Shown here: piece after piece, positions 1 to 8,280 of the stretch
Numbering within the stretch: the first letter of the stretch is position 1
Layout: every line of letters begins with the position of its first letter
Assembly: GCA_900322215.1 (NCBI GenBank)
Contig: ONYW01000013.1
Location: 1 to 32,575, forward strand
DNA: 32,575 bases
Source of the DNA: an uncultured Eubacteriales bacterium
GTDB lineage: Bacteria > Bacillota > Clostridia > Christensenellales > CAG-917
Direction of reading: 5' to 3'
Notes under the pieces: model-generated
Told to the model about the DNA's origin: nothing
Seen by the model: the letters and a program-made list of their open reading frames with translations, nothing else
Databases searched by the model: none
Made by a program: the position numbers and the translations under genes

Positions 1-581
1 TCCACGTTTGGCGCGGGGAAAAACATATTTCTCGATACGTTTCTCGTTATCTGCGCGCTCCCCGCCATGTCTACCGCAAGCGTAATTGCCGAGTAGTCCG
101 CGGTGTTCGGCTCTGCAACGAGACGTAATGCAACTTCCTTTTGCACCATGACAGTCAAGGACTGCACGGGAAGTTCGCTCTCCAAAAACCGCATGACGAG
201 CGGAGTCGTGATGTAGTACGGCAAGTTTGCGATGACTTTGAACTCCCCTTTCACTATCTCATTGAATTGCTCGTCCTTCATACGTAGCACGTCGCGGAAG
301 ATGACTTCCGCATTGTCGACTCCCTGCAAGGACAGCGCAAGTACAGGCTCCAAGTTTCTGTCCACTTCAAAACTATATACCTTCTTTGCGACCTTTGCGA
401 TAGAGCGCGTGAGAGTTCCGCCGCCCGTACCTATTTCTACGACGGTATCCTCACTCGTCACTCCGCTGTCCGCGACAATCGCGTCGAGCAAATTCGTATC
501 GCTGATAAAATTTTGCCCGAGCGCCTTGTTAAAGCGGAAGTTCGTGCCCTGTATTATGTCTTTAAGGTTTATATTATCCAT
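1..581 (-). CDS. rsmA: 16S rRNA (adenine(1518)-N6/adenine(1519)-N6)-dimethyltransferase RsmA (KsgA), C-terminus off the left edge
   Basis: About 193 residues are visible; the 3' end lies outside the window. The protein dimethylates the two adjacent adenines in helix 45 of 16S rRNA with S-adenosylmethionine, in late 30S assembly in the cytoplasm. Visible family marks are the N-terminal block with KALGQNFI, the SAM-binding motif I EIGTGGGTLT, the acidic FEVDR strand end, and the catalytic motif NLPYYIT. The ATG at 579-581 gives the usual short N-terminus before LGQNFI; no strong Shine-Dalgarno is seen before it, and an in-frame TTG lies four codons upstream. The gene follows the radical SAM gene and structured repeat copy 1. 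rsmA near metG and tatD is a common order in Bacillota. Identity is secure; only the length cannot be judged. Confidence 0.93.
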   Translation of the reverse strand, partial: MDNINLKDIIQGTNFRFNKALGQNFISDTNLLDAIVADSGVTSEDTVVEIGTGGGTLTRSIAKVAKKVYSFEVDRNLEPVLALSLQGVDNAEVIFRDVLRMKDEQFNEIVKGEFKVIANLPYYITTPLVMRFLESELPVQSLTVMVQKEVALRLVAEPNTADYSAITLAVDMAGSAQITRNVSRNMFFPAPNV

Positions 582-643
582 ACTTTTTAACAATCAATTC
601 AATATTTTAGATTTGTTTTTATCCTCTAAAAAACCACCACATC

Positions 644-767
644 AAAACCGGGATATTTGGATGAGTTGCTAGGAAGGGTGTCATTGGGAGAAGGGAGCGT
701 ACTGAAGCGTACGTGACCGACTAACAATGGCGCGCTGACAACGCAAATCGCCAAATAGCACGGTTTT
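644..767. ncRNA. Structured dispersed element, copy 1 (124 nt)
   Basis: A non-coding segment homologous to 10358-10481 and of exactly the same length. The ends pair as AAAACCG (644-650) with CGGTTTT (761-767) and TATTTGG with CCAAATA. Inside, GTGTCATTG (678-686) pairs with CAATGGCGC (725-733), and GCGTAC (697-702) with GTACGT (709-714) around a 6-nt loop. Conserved unpaired blocks shared with copy 2 include TGCTAGGAAGGG, TTGGGAGAAGGG, ACCGACTA and CTGACAACGCA. The stems differ between copies but stay paired. The outer arm overlaps the stop codon of the radical SAM gene by two bases. The transcribed strand is not known: both neighbours are minus-strand genes. I do not recognise the family with certainty. 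It may be a structured RNA or a non-autonomous mobile palindromic element. Confidence 0.6.
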
Positions 768-1383
768 AATATTCCGTATCTTCGTAAATCGTCTCTCTCA
801 CCCTGAATTTCGCGCCCGTGGACTCACACACTTTTCTACACGCCTCGATCTCCTCTTCTCCGATGAAGTCGACGACGCTCATTGTCGTATCGATGCCCTC
901 TTTGACGCAGTCGCTCGCAAATTTCAGCATAGCGTCAAAGGCCTCTTCGCCGTACTTGCTCCGACAAATCTCTTGGTAGAGTTCGCGGTTGGACGCATTG
1001 AGAGATATAGACACGCTGTCAATATACTTGGCAATGAGGTGCGGCACGTCATCACGCTTGTTGATCAGGTTACCGAGCCCGTTCGTATTGAGCCTCGTCT
1101 TGCAGTTCTCGCGCTTGAGCCAAGGTCCTACCATAGACATGACGGACAGCGCGCAAGTCGGCTCGCCGTAACCGCAAAAGACTATCTCCTTATACTTCCT
1201 TATAGGGTAAAGTTGAAGGTCGTCGATGAGTTCTTGATAGGTAGGTTCTTTTGAAAGCCAAAGGTCGTTTCCGCCAACCGTATCTTTGAAATTTCTAAGG
1301 CAAAATTCACAGTTGTTCGGACACCTGTTTGTGAGATTTATATAGAGGCTGTCGCCAAATTCATAGACGTAATTGTTCATCAT
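766..1383 (-). CDS. Radical SAM protein, TatD-family-associated type
   Basis: A short radical SAM protein of 205 residues. Cys21, Cys25 and Cys28 in CPNNCEFC form the CX3CX2C loop that binds the 4Fe-4S cluster used to cleave S-adenosylmethionine. FCGYGEPT is the GGE-type SAM-binding strand, and RLNTNGLG and SVSISLNA are later barrel strands. Only a partial barrel is present, as in the small family described as TatD-associated; the neighbour here is indeed tatD. The substrate is unknown. I take the ATG at 1383, which has AGGTG a few bases upstream; a GTG at 1392 would add three residues but would overlap that site. An 88-nt gap with an inverted repeat separates it from tatD. It probably belongs to the metG-tatD unit. 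Confidence 0.85.
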   Translation of the reverse strand: MMNNYVYEFGDSLYINLTNRCPNNCEFCLRNFKDTVGGNDLWLSKEPTYQELIDDLQLYPIRKYKEIVFCGYGEPTCALSVMSMVGPWLKRENCKTRLNTNGLGNLINKRDDVPHLIAKYIDSVSISLNASNRELYQEICRSKYGEEAFDAMLKFASDCVKEGIDTTMSVVDFIGEEEIEACRKVCESTGAKFRVRETIYEDTEY

Positions 1384-1432
1384 ATCCGTCACCTATCTTT
1401 TGACTGTATTTGCAAATATGGCACTTTATATT

Positions 1433-1472
1433 GCAAAATCCCGCATATAAAGTCGTGATTTTGCGATTTTGC
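1433..1472. repeat. Inverted repeat with tandem 8-mer in the tatD-radical SAM gap
   Basis: GCAAAATC at 1433-1440 is the reverse complement of GATTTTGC at 1457-1464, which is repeated at once at 1465-1472. Either copy can form an 8-bp stem. It lies between tatD and the radical SAM gene. No U-tract follows, so it is unlikely to be a terminator; an mRNA processing or stability hairpin is possible. Confidence 0.4.
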
Positions 1473-1480
1473 TTATCTTT

Positions 1481-2266
1481 TCAGTTTTGCGCTATACGCA
1501 TCTTTTTGAAAAACTCAAGCGTGTTTTGAACGCTTTTCTTTGCAAGTTCTTCCTTGTCTTTTTCAAGGATTTCCGCAGCCTTTTCAAGCACGAGATTTAT
1601 ATATTTCGGCTCGTTTGTCTGTCCTCTAAAAGGCACGGGAGTCATATACGGACAGTCCGTTTCAAAGAGGAGCCTGTCCTCTCTCACGGCTTTCAAAGAC
1701 TCAAGATTGTGCTTTGCGTTTTTGAACGTTATCGCACCGCCAAAGGCATAGTAGCAGTCGTATTTATCAAAGACTTTCACCATCTCGGCAGAGCCCGAAT
1801 AACAGTGCAAAAGCACGCCGTGATTCAAATGTCGTTTGTTGCGTTCAAGGATTTCGCGCGTGTCTTCATACGCCTCTCTTACGTGCAAAATTATCGGCAG
1901 TTCCAACTCGTCCGCAAGGACTATCTGCCTCTCGAACACCTGTTTTTGTATGTCACGAGGGCTTAGGTCATAGTGATAGTCAAGTCCTATCTCCCCGATG
2001 GCGACGACCTTTTCGTCCTTTGAGAGTTCGCGGAGGGTATTATAGTCTTCCTCTCGCATGAGTTTGCTGTCGTGCGGGTGCATGCCGACTGCGGCAAACA
2101 CGCTCTCAAACTTCCTCGCCTGCTCCACCGCAAGCAAGCTGGACGGCATATCGTAGCCGACGTTCACAGCCGCAAGAATGCCGTCGTGCGAAAAGTCGCC
2201 GACGATTCTGTCGGCAAGAGGCGCAAGATCCTCATCGTTCAAATGGCAATGAGAGTCTATGAGCAT
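1481..2266 (-). CDS. tatD: TatD family metal-dependent hydrolase (DNase)
   Basis: A 261-residue TIM-barrel hydrolase of the TatD family, whose studied members are metal-dependent 3'-5' exonucleases acting on DNA and sometimes RNA. Metal ligands typical of the family are visible: His6 and His8 in SHCHLN, Glu92 in GEIGLDY, His128 in ILHVRE, His154 in LHCYSG and Asp204 in FETDCPY. The length matches the family. The start ATG (2264-2266) overlaps the metG stop in TAATG, a classic sign of translational coupling. The metG-tatD pair is widespread in Bacillota, usually next to rnmV and rsmA; here a radical SAM gene takes the next place and rnmV is not seen. Assignment is secure; the physiological role is inferred from the family only. 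Confidence 0.93.
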   Translation of the reverse strand: MLIDSHCHLNDEDLAPLADRIVGDFSHDGILAAVNVGYDMPSSLLAVEQARKFESVFAAVGMHPHDSKLMREEDYNTLRELSKDEKVVAIGEIGLDYHYDLSPRDIQKQVFERQIVLADELELPIILHVREAYEDTREILERNKRHLNHGVLLHCYSGSAEMVKVFDKYDCYYAFGGAITFKNAKHNLESLKAVREDRLLFETDCPYMTPVPFRGQTNEPKYINLVLEKAAEILEKDKEELAKKSVQNTLEFFKKMRIAQN

Positions 2267-4275
2267 TATCTCACCACGCTACCTGACGGAACAGGCTTTT
2301 CGGGAGATACGAGCACGACTTCCTGCTCGCCGTCTTCCTTGTCATAGCAGGCGCAAAGGAGCATACCTGCGGATTCGATACCGCGGAGTTTCGCAGGCTT
2401 CAAATTGAAGACAACGACGACCTTTTTGCCGAGCATCTCCTCCGGCGTATAATACTTTGCGATACCGCTGACGATAGTTCTCGTCTCCTCGCCGATCTTG
2501 ACGGAGAATTTCAAAAGTTTGTCCGCCTTTTCAACCTTTTCCGCCTCGACGATTTCGCCGACGCGGAGTTTTATCTTCATAAAGTCGTCAATTGTGATGA
2601 TGTCGACGACGTTTGCGTTCTCTTCTTTAACTTCCTGCTTTTTGTCTTCCTTTACAGGTTTTGTTTCTTCCACCTTTTCTTCCTCTTTTTCGTCTTTTAC
2701 GATACCGCGCTTTACGAGTTCCGCCTTTATCTTCTCGCCGTCGAGACGCGCGAAGAGATATTCGGGCTTTTCGGCGACCTTCGTGCCGTTTGCAAGAAGT
2801 CCGAATTTGTCGAGGTCGTCGTATTCACGAAGCGTAGCACCGCACTCTTCCACGGCTTTCTTTGCCGTCTCCGGCATAAACGGGAAGAGCAAACTTGACA
2901 CGACGATAATCGTCTCCGTGAGGTTGTAGAGCACGGTCTTCAACCTGTCATGTTGAGATTCGTCCTTTGCAAGCACCCACGGCATAGTCTCGTCGATATA
3001 TTTGTTCGCCCTGCGCACGACCGTAAAGATCTCTCCGAGTGCGTCCGCGACGTGGTAGGAGTCGAGTTTTGCAAAAACCTTGTCGCGCAAGGCTGTTACC
3101 GCGGATTTGAGTTCTTCGTCGACGGCTTCTTGCACGCCCTTGTCCTCGACGATACCGCCGAAATACTTGTTCGTCATAGCGACCGTTCTTTGCACGAGGT
3201 TGCCGTAGACGTTGACGAGTTCGGAATTTATCGTGTCGATAACGATATCCCAGTTGATGATGCCGTCGTTGTCAAAAGGCATTTGCGAAAGCAAGAAATA
3301 CCTCACCGCGTCCACGCCGAAGAAGTCGACGAGGTCGTCGGCATAGATGACGTTGCCCTTTGATTTGGACATCTTTCCGCCGTCTTGCAAGAGCCACGGG
3401 TGGCCGTAGATCTGCTTTGGAAGCGGAAGTCCGAGCGCCATGAGGAAAATTGGCCAGTAAATCACGTGGAAACGCACGATATCTTTGCCGATTATATGCA
3501 CGTCGGCAGGCCACTCCTTCTTGTAGAGGTCGCTGCTGTTTCCGTCTTGGTCGTAGCCGATGCCCGTGATGTAGTTGGTGAGTGCGTCAAGCCAAACGTA
3601 CACGACGTGGCGCTCGTCAAACGTGACGGGAATGCCCCAGTTGAATGACGTACGGGACACGCAAAGGTCTTGAAGCCCGGGTTTTAAGAAGTTGTTGACC
3701 ATCTCGTTCTTTCTTGACAAAGGAACGATAAAGTCGGGGTTGTCGTCATAGTATTTCATGAGGCGGTCCGCGTATTTGCTCATCTTGAAGAAATACGCTT
3801 CCTCTTCCGCCATTTTGACGTCTCTACCGCAGTCCGGGCATTTGCCGTCTACGAGTTGGCTCTCCGTCCAAAACGACTCGCACGGGGTGCAGTACCAGCC
3901 GTGGTAAGAGCCCTTGTATATGTCGCCTTGGTCGTAGAGTTTTTTGAAAATCTTTTGGACTTGCGCCTCGTGATCTTTGTCCGTCGTTCTTATAAACTTG
4001 TCGTACGAAGAATTCATAAGGTCCCAAATGCGCTTGATTTCGCCCGCCGCCTTGTCGACGTACTCCTTTGTAGTGATGCCCTGCGCCTCGGCTTTCAACT
4101 GAATTTTTTCGCCGTGTTCGTCGGTTCCCGTTTGGAAGAACACGTCGTAGCCTTGCATGCGTTTTGCGCGCACGAGCGCGTCGGAGAGCACGATTTCGTA
4201 GGTGTTTCCGATGTGCGGTTTGCCTGACGCATAGGCGATTGCGGTTGTGAGATAGTATTTGCCTCTTTTATACAT
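2266..4275 (-). CDS. metG: Methionyl-tRNA synthetase with C-terminal tRNA-binding domain
   Basis: A 669-residue class I synthetase that charges tRNA-Met with methionine in the cytoplasm. The HIGH-type motif is HIGN (21-24) and the KMSKS loop is at 301-305. Cys129, Cys132, Cys146 and Cys149 form a zinc site in the connective peptide. The anticodon-binding helical domain follows, then a lysine/glutamate-rich linker (about 530-555), and an EMAPII/Trbp111-like domain from about residue 560 to the end. The C-terminal domain helps dimerise the enzyme and hold tRNA. The start ATG at 4273-4275 has a GAGAGGAA ribosome site upstream. A good promoter lies about 70 bp further upstream. It heads the metG-tatD-radical SAM unit. 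Confidence 0.96.
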   Translation of the reverse strand: MYKRGKYYLTTAIAYASGKPHIGNTYEIVLSDALVRAKRMQGYDVFFQTGTDEHGEKIQLKAEAQGITTKEYVDKAAGEIKRIWDLMNSSYDKFIRTTDKDHEAQVQKIFKKLYDQGDIYKGSYHGWYCTPCESFWTESQLVDGKCPDCGRDVKMAEEEAYFFKMSKYADRLMKYYDDNPDFIVPLSRKNEMVNNFLKPGLQDLCVSRTSFNWGIPVTFDERHVVYVWLDALTNYITGIGYDQDGNSSDLYKKEWPADVHIIGKDIVRFHVIYWPIFLMALGLPLPKQIYGHPWLLQDGGKMSKSKGNVIYADDLVDFFGVDAVRYFLLSQMPFDNDGIINWDIVIDTINSELVNVYGNLVQRTVAMTNKYFGGIVEDKGVQEAVDEELKSAVTALRDKVFAKLDSYHVADALGEIFTVVRRANKYIDETMPWVLAKDESQHDRLKTVLYNLTETIIVVSSLLFPFMPETAKKAVEECGATLREYDDLDKFGLLANGTKVAEKPEYLFARLDGEKIKAELVKRGIVKDEKEEEKVEETKPVKEDKKQEVKEENANVVDIITIDDFMKIKLRVGEIVEAEKVEKADKLLKFSVKIGEETRTIVSGIAKYYTPEEMLGKKVVVVFNLKPAKLRGIESAGMLLCACYDKEDGEQEVVLVSPEKPVPSGSVVR

Positions 4276-4277
4276 AA

Positions 4278-4313
4278 GTTCCTCTCTTTGCGGACTAATG
4301 GAATCCGCGCTAA
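4278..4313 (-). promoter_or_regulatory. metG 5' leader hairpins
   Basis: The roughly 60-nt metG leader can fold GCGGAT with GTCCGC (one G-U pair) just upstream of the ribosome site, and GCGC with GCGC before that. It is far too short for a T-box. Whether it regulates anything cannot be told. Confidence 0.25.
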
Positions 4314-4343
4314 GTCTTCGCGCACATCCGTACGCAATTTATT

Positions 4344-4372
4344 ATTATACATAAAATACTTTCGTTTGTAAA
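4344..4372 (-). promoter_or_regulatory. Sigma-A type promoter of metG-tatD
   Basis: On the minus strand TTTACA (4372-4367) and TATAAT (4349-4344) are separated by 17 bp. The -10 box is a perfect consensus match. The predicted start near 4337 gives a leader of about 62 nt before metG. Confidence 0.7.
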
Positions 4373-4487
4373 TTGTTAATAAAACAAAATATTTTTGCCC
4401 CTGCGCATCTACGGCGCAAAAAAACACCGAAAAACCGCAAAAATCCCTCAAAAAAGCAAAAAATATCGCTTTTGCGCGCGAAAGTGT

Positions 4488-4517
4488 TTGACATTCGCAA
4501 AAAATATGCGTTAGATT
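4488..4517 (+). promoter_or_regulatory. Promoter of the ABC exporter gene
   Basis: TTGACA (4488-4493) is a perfect -35 box, followed after 18 bp by TAGATT. The ribosome site GAGG (4524-4527) follows directly and the ATG is at 4534, so the leader would be only about ten nucleotides long. It diverges from the metG promoter. Confidence 0.5.
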
Positions 4518-4533
4518 TGTTGTGAGGTAAATT

Positions 4534-6360
4534 ATGCAAAGCGTTACAGAAGTCGGCAAGACCGCAAAAGATTACGAACTCTTAAACACAAAACAAAAGG
4601 GACTGTTCAAAAGATTTGCCCGCTATTACTCTCCATACAAGCGGACGTTCTTTCTCGATATGCTCTGCTCGTTCATTCTCGCGGTGAGCGGACTGCTTTA
4701 TCCTATACTTTCAAGGTATACGCTCAACACGTTCATCCCGGGCGGGATGCTCAAAGAACTGCTCCTCGCCTGCGCGGGGCTTCTCGGCGTATACTTTTTG
4801 CGCGCCTTTATGAAATACTCAATCAACTACTACGGACACGTCATGGGCGTGCACATGCAGGCGGATATGCGAAGCGACCTCTTTGCGCACCTCGAAAAAT
4901 TGCCATACTCTTTCTATGACAACAACGAGACGGGACAACTTATGACGCGTATGACAAACGACCTCTTTGACGTTGCGGAACTCGCTCACCACGGTCCCGA
5001 AAATATCTTTATCACGTCGTTTATGACGGTCGGCGCGTTTGCGTATCTTTGCACTATCAACTGGAAACTCGCGCTCATCATATTTGCGTTCCTGCCGCTT
5101 TTGTTCATCATCGCCTGGACGTCGAGAAAGCAAATGACGAAGGCGTTTCAAAAGAGCCGCGAGGAGATAGGCGGTATCAACGCCACGCTTGAAAACAGCA
5201 TAGCGGGCATTCGCGTAACGAAGGCGTACGCAAACGGTAAACACGAGCAAGAACGCTTTGAAAAGAACAACCAGGGTTATGTCAAAGCGCGCGGCAAAGC
5301 ATACAAAGCAATGGGCACTTTCCAGGCGAATATGAGTTTTGTCAGCGAACTCTACAACGTCGTCGTTCTTGTCGCGGGCGGACTCTTTTGTTTGTACGAT
5401 TCAGACAATTTCGACTATGCCGACCTCGTGGCGTTTATGATCTCAATCAACCTGTTTATCTCACCGATTCAGACGTTAATCGCCTTTTTCGAGCAATTGC
5501 AGGACGGTATCACGGGTTTCAAACGCTTCACCGCAATCATGGACGTACCCGTCGAAGAGGACGCCGAAGACGCGCGCGTTTTGGAAAATCCGAAGGGCAA
5601 TTTGGAGTTCAAAAACGTCACGTTTGCATACAGCGAAAAGCGCGATATACTTAGCGGTATCTCCTTTGAAATTCCCGCGGGCAAGACGTATGCCTTTGTC
5701 GGCGCAAGCGGCGGAGGGAAAACTACTATTTGCCACCTTATTCCGAAATTCTACAAAATCAAGGGCGGCGAAATCCTCATCGACGGCATAAATATTGACA
5801 AAATCACCAACGATTCGCTAAGACGCAACATAGGTATCGTTCAACAGGACGTCTTCCTCTTCACAGGCACGTTCAAAGAGAATATCGCATACGGCAAAAT
5901 CGGAGCGACGCAGGAAGAAATCGAGGACGCCGCAAAACGCGCCAACATTCACGACTATATCATCAGCCTCCCCGACGGCTACGACACTCAAATCGGCGAG
6001 CGAGGAATAAAACTCAGCGGCGGTCAAAAGCAGCGCCTCTCTATCGCTCGCGTCTTCCTCAAAAACCCGTCCATTCTCATACTGGACGAAGCTACCAGCG
6101 CGCTCGACAACACGACCGAGGCACTCATTCAACACTCTCTCTTCGAACTTTGCAAGGGCAGAACGACGCTCATCGTCGCGCACAGGCTCTCAACCATAAG
6201 GAGCGCGGACAAAATCTTTGTCATCAACAAGGGCGAGATAAAGGAGCAAGGCACTCACGAAGAACTCATGTCCAAAGACGGCCTCTACAAATCCCTCTAC
6301 GAGAGCCAATTCACCGACGTCGAAAACATAGATTTGTCAACGAACGTCAGCATAAGTTAA
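4534..6360 (+). CDS. ABC exporter, fused membrane and ATPase domains (MsbA/BmrA type)
   Basis: A 608-residue half transporter with a six-helix membrane domain (about 35-325) followed by an ATPase domain (about 355-590). It probably works as a homodimer, since no partner gene lies beside it. Walker A is GASGGGKTT (390-398), the Q-loop lies in IGIVQQDV, the signature is LSGGQKQR (494-501), Walker B with catalytic Glu is ILILDEATSALD (514-525), and the switch His is His550 in IVAHR. The family exports lipids, drugs or peptides; the sequence does not say which. The start is fixed by GAGG six bases before the ATG. A gene for a small membrane protein follows from its own promoter. Function as an exporter is secure; substrate is unknown. 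Confidence 0.92.
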   Translation: MQSVTEVGKTAKDYELLNTKQKGLFKRFARYYSPYKRTFFLDMLCSFILAVSGLLYPILSRYTLNTFIPGGMLKELLLACAGLLGVYFLRAFMKYSINYYGHVMGVHMQADMRSDLFAHLEKLPYSFYDNNETGQLMTRMTNDLFDVAELAHHGPENIFITSFMTVGAFAYLCTINWKLALIIFAFLPLLFIIAWTSRKQMTKAFQKSREEIGGINATLENSIAGIRVTKAYANGKHEQERFEKNNQGYVKARGKAYKAMGTFQANMSFVSELYNVVVLVAGGLFCLYDSDNFDYADLVAFMISINLFISPIQTLIAFFEQLQDGITGFKRFTAIMDVPVEEDAEDARVLENPKGNLEFKNVTFAYSEKRDILSGISFEIPAGKTYAFVGASGGGKTTICHLIPKFYKIKGGEILIDGINIDKITNDSLRRNIGIVQQDVFLFTGTFKENIAYGKIGATQEEIEDAAKRANIHDYIISLPDGYDTQIGERGIKLSGGQKQRLSIARVFLKNPSILILDEATSALDNTTEALIQHSLFELCKGRTTLIVAHRLSTIRSADKIFVINKGEIKEQGTHEELMSKDGLYKSLYESQFTDVENIDLSTNVSIS

Positions 6361-6383
6361 AATGAAAATATCATTCACTTTGT

Positions 6384-6412
6384 TTGCTTTTTACAACATA
6401 TAGTGGTAAAAT
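6384..6412 (+). promoter_or_regulatory. Promoter of the small membrane protein gene
   Basis: TTGCTT (6384-6389) and TAAAAT (6407-6412) are separated by 17 bp. It lies in the gap after the ABC exporter gene and ahead of a good GGAGG ribosome site (6437-6441). Confidence 0.5.
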
Positions 6413-6447
6413 GATTTCGATAAAAAATTTTAATACGGAGGCATAAA

Positions 6448-6798
6448 ATGGAAGATTTCGCAAAGAGTTATCTTGACTGGTATCAAGGTCTTTCCAAGGG
6501 CGTAAGAGCAGTGCTCTGCTTGCTTTGGGACATTCCGTCAAATCTCTATCGTTTTTCAAAGAGCGCGCTCAAAAACAACTCTCTCGGCATCATCGTCGCA
6601 GTGTTGCTCGCAATCTTTGGCGGTTGGATTTTGTTTGTCGTAGACCTTTGCTGCATCCTTCTTACAGATAAAGTCCTTTGGATCGACGACCTCGGCTACC
6701 AAGAAACCGACGACGCTCCAAAAGCAGAAAAATCTGAGGAAGCACCTGCAGAAGAACCACAAGACGAAGCAAACAAAGAAGACGAAAAGAATGAATAA
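6448..6798 (+). CDS. Small membrane protein of unknown function with acidic tail
   Basis: A 116-residue protein I do not recognise. Residues 1-42 are mixed polar with aromatic residues. A hydrophobic segment runs from about 46 to 72 (from LGIIVAV to CCILLTD), long enough for one membrane helix or a re-entrant pair. The last 35 residues are almost all Glu, Asp, Lys, Ala and Pro, so the tail is probably disordered. GGAGG at 6437-6441 supports the ATG at 6448. It has its own promoter and is closed by a strong terminator. Its place after an ABC exporter suggests, but does not show, a link to it. Coding is well supported by the ribosome site and by the protein-like composition. Confidence 0.75.
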   Translation: MEDFAKSYLDWYQGLSKGVRAVLCLLWDIPSNLYRFSKSALKNNSLGIIVAVLLAIFGGWILFVVDLCCILLTDKVLWIDDLGYQETDDAPKAEKSEEAPAEEPQDEANKEDEKNE

Positions 6799-6815
6799 TT
6801 CAAACCCAAAAAGCG

Positions 6816-6845
6816 AAACCGCTCGAACGAGCGGTTTTCTTTTTT
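6816..6845. terminator. Bidirectional intrinsic terminator
   Basis: AAACCGCTC and GAGCGGTTT form a 9-bp stem with a GAAC loop. T-rich runs follow on both strands. It sits between convergent genes: the small membrane protein (plus) and the Nudix hydrolase (minus), and can serve both. Confidence 0.88.
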
Positions 6846-6911
6846 GATTTGAGGCAAAGTACAGTTGAATTGCACCCTGCCATGCAACCTTTGTTTTGGT
6901 TTTGCAAATCC

Positions 6912-7466
6912 TCACTCCGGCAAAATGCCGTGCGTGAGGCAATACTTTTGAACGGCGTAGCAAGTTTTTCCGTCCTTTATTTTGCCTGCCAAAATATCCG
7001 CCAAAACGGCTTTTAGAGGGCGTTTGTATGCCGAGATGAATTCGTCATCGTCGAGGTGCATAGCGCGCTTTTTAAGCCCTTTTGCAAGGAATATATACAA
7101 ATGCTCGTTGGTATAGCCTGGCGTCGGGTATATCATGCCAAAAGGCTGAATCTCATCGCAGTCATAGCCCGTCTCCTCTTGGAGTTCGCGCTTTGCCGTG
7201 ACTATTGCCTCCTCGCCCTTTTCAAGTTTGCCTGCTGGGATCTCCTCTATCACTTCCTTGTACGGATAGCGGAATTGTCTGACGAGCCACATATCATCGC
7301 CGTCTATTGCCAGTATCGCCGCTCCGCCCGGGTGCTCGACAAATTCACGCTTAGACTTGTTTCCGTCCGGCAATTCGACGTCGTCGAGGCGCAAATTTAT
7401 GATTCTGCCGTGATACAGTTCTTTGGTTGATAAAGTTTTTTCTTCAAGTTTTTCCGTTTTTTCCAT
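6912..7466 (-). CDS. nudF: Nudix hydrolase, ADP-ribose pyrophosphatase (NudF type)
   Basis: A 184-residue protein with a perfect Nudix box at about 79-101 (G x5 E x7 REL x EE x GY). The box holds the metal-binding glutamates. The N-terminal strand pattern, the VRQFRYP segment and the proline-rich YPTPGYTNE after the box fit the ADP-ribose pyrophosphatase branch, which splits ADP-ribose to AMP and ribose 5-phosphate in the cytoplasm. The ribosome site is weak (AGGAT about eleven bases upstream of the ATG). It is the last gene of a minus-strand unit after two lipoprotein genes, from which it is separated by 32 bp. The exact substrate cannot be confirmed from sequence, as Nudix specificity shifts easily. 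Confidence 0.9.
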   Translation of the reverse strand: MEKTEKLEEKTLSTKELYHGRIINLRLDDVELPDGNKSKREFVEHPGGAAILAIDGDDMWLVRQFRYPYKEVIEEIPAGKLEKGEEAIVTAKRELQEETGYDCDEIQPFGMIYPTPGYTNEHLYIFLAKGLKKRAMHLDDDEFISAYKRPLKAVLADILAGKIKDGKTCYAVQKYCLTHGILPE

Positions 7467-7498
7467 TTCTTATCTAAATCCTATGCTCGCGCGTATTG

Positions 7499-8269
7499 TC
7501 ACAACGCTTCCGTAAGGACGAGGCTTACCATAATAAACTTGACATCGAGTTTGAGTTGCTTTTTGCCCTGCTTTTCGGACATCGTGAAGATGACGAACGG
7601 TTGAGTGTTCTCATTCTTTGCGACGACGTCGCCGACATAGATCGCCTTGTGTGTGTTCCCGTCCGCGTCGACAACGTCTTTCAAAAAGTATTCGTTGTCA
7701 AACGCTATACCAAACGCGAAGTCTTCGGGAAGTCTTGACACGAGATCGGACGGGATTCTGTGCGTCGCTTCGATCTCTTTCACGATCGGATGTTCAAAAT
7801 CTATGCCTATGAGAGACAGCCCGAGGCTCTTTTTCATAAGGTCGAAAGAGTCTTTCAAGTTGTCGAGCGTAAAGCCGGGGAACATATCGACGACATACGG
7901 TTTGACGATAGCCTCGTCGAGGTCGATATCGGACAGACCCGACGCCATCTCGTTTATATCGACATTGAAGATACTGAGCAGTCCGCCGAGCATATCTATG
8001 ATATTCGTCTTCGTTTTGAGTTGTCCGTGGACCTTGCCCGACGACGTGAAGGTGAAATAACTCTCGTTTTTGTCAAACACGCTTGAGAACAGCGCTAGTT
8101 TAAGTCCCATAACTTCGCTGTCGGTGTTGCTGATGGAGAAGAGCATATCGTTTTGGAAATACTCATACTGTTTCGCCGAACCTTTGTCGCAAGCGACAAG
8201 CGAGAGCGCGAGCGACAGCACAAGCACCAAACAAACTGCCAAAGATACAAGTTTAAAACTCTTTTTCAT
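7499..8269 (-). CDS. Lipoprotein of unknown function
   Basis: A 256-residue protein with a lysine-rich start, a hydrophobic signal of about 20 residues and a lipobox ending at Cys27 (LVAC), so it should be lipid-anchored outside the cytoplasmic membrane. The mature part has alternating strand-like segments and no motif I recognise. An FTFTSSGKVHGQLK stretch and a later FAFGIAFDNEYFL stretch read like a beta-rich fold. The start is strongly supported by GAGGAGG (8276-8282), which overlaps the stop codon of the SGNH hydrolase gene, so the two are co-transcribed and probably coupled. A joint cell-envelope role with that hydrolase is an inference from position. Confidence 0.8.
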   Translation of the reverse strand: MKKSFKLVSLAVCLVLVLSLALSLVACDKGSAKQYEYFQNDMLFSISNTDSEVMGLKLALFSSVFDKNESYFTFTSSGKVHGQLKTKTNIIDMLGGLLSIFNVDINEMASGLSDIDLDEAIVKPYVVDMFPGFTLDNLKDSFDLMKKSLGLSLIGIDFEHPIVKEIEATHRIPSDLVSRLPEDFAFGIAFDNEYFLKDVVDADGNTHKAIYVGDVVAKNENTQPFVIFTMSEKQGKKQLKLDVKFIMVSLVLTEAL

Positions 8270-8280
8270 AGCGCGCCTCC

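Noticed and set aside
4276-4340. Possible T-box in front of metG
   Set aside because: The leader is only about 62 nt and has no T-box sequence (TGGNACCGCG) or terminator.
6361-6380. AATGA/TCATT palindrome after the ABC exporter gene
   Set aside because: Only five AT-rich pairs; too weak for a terminator.
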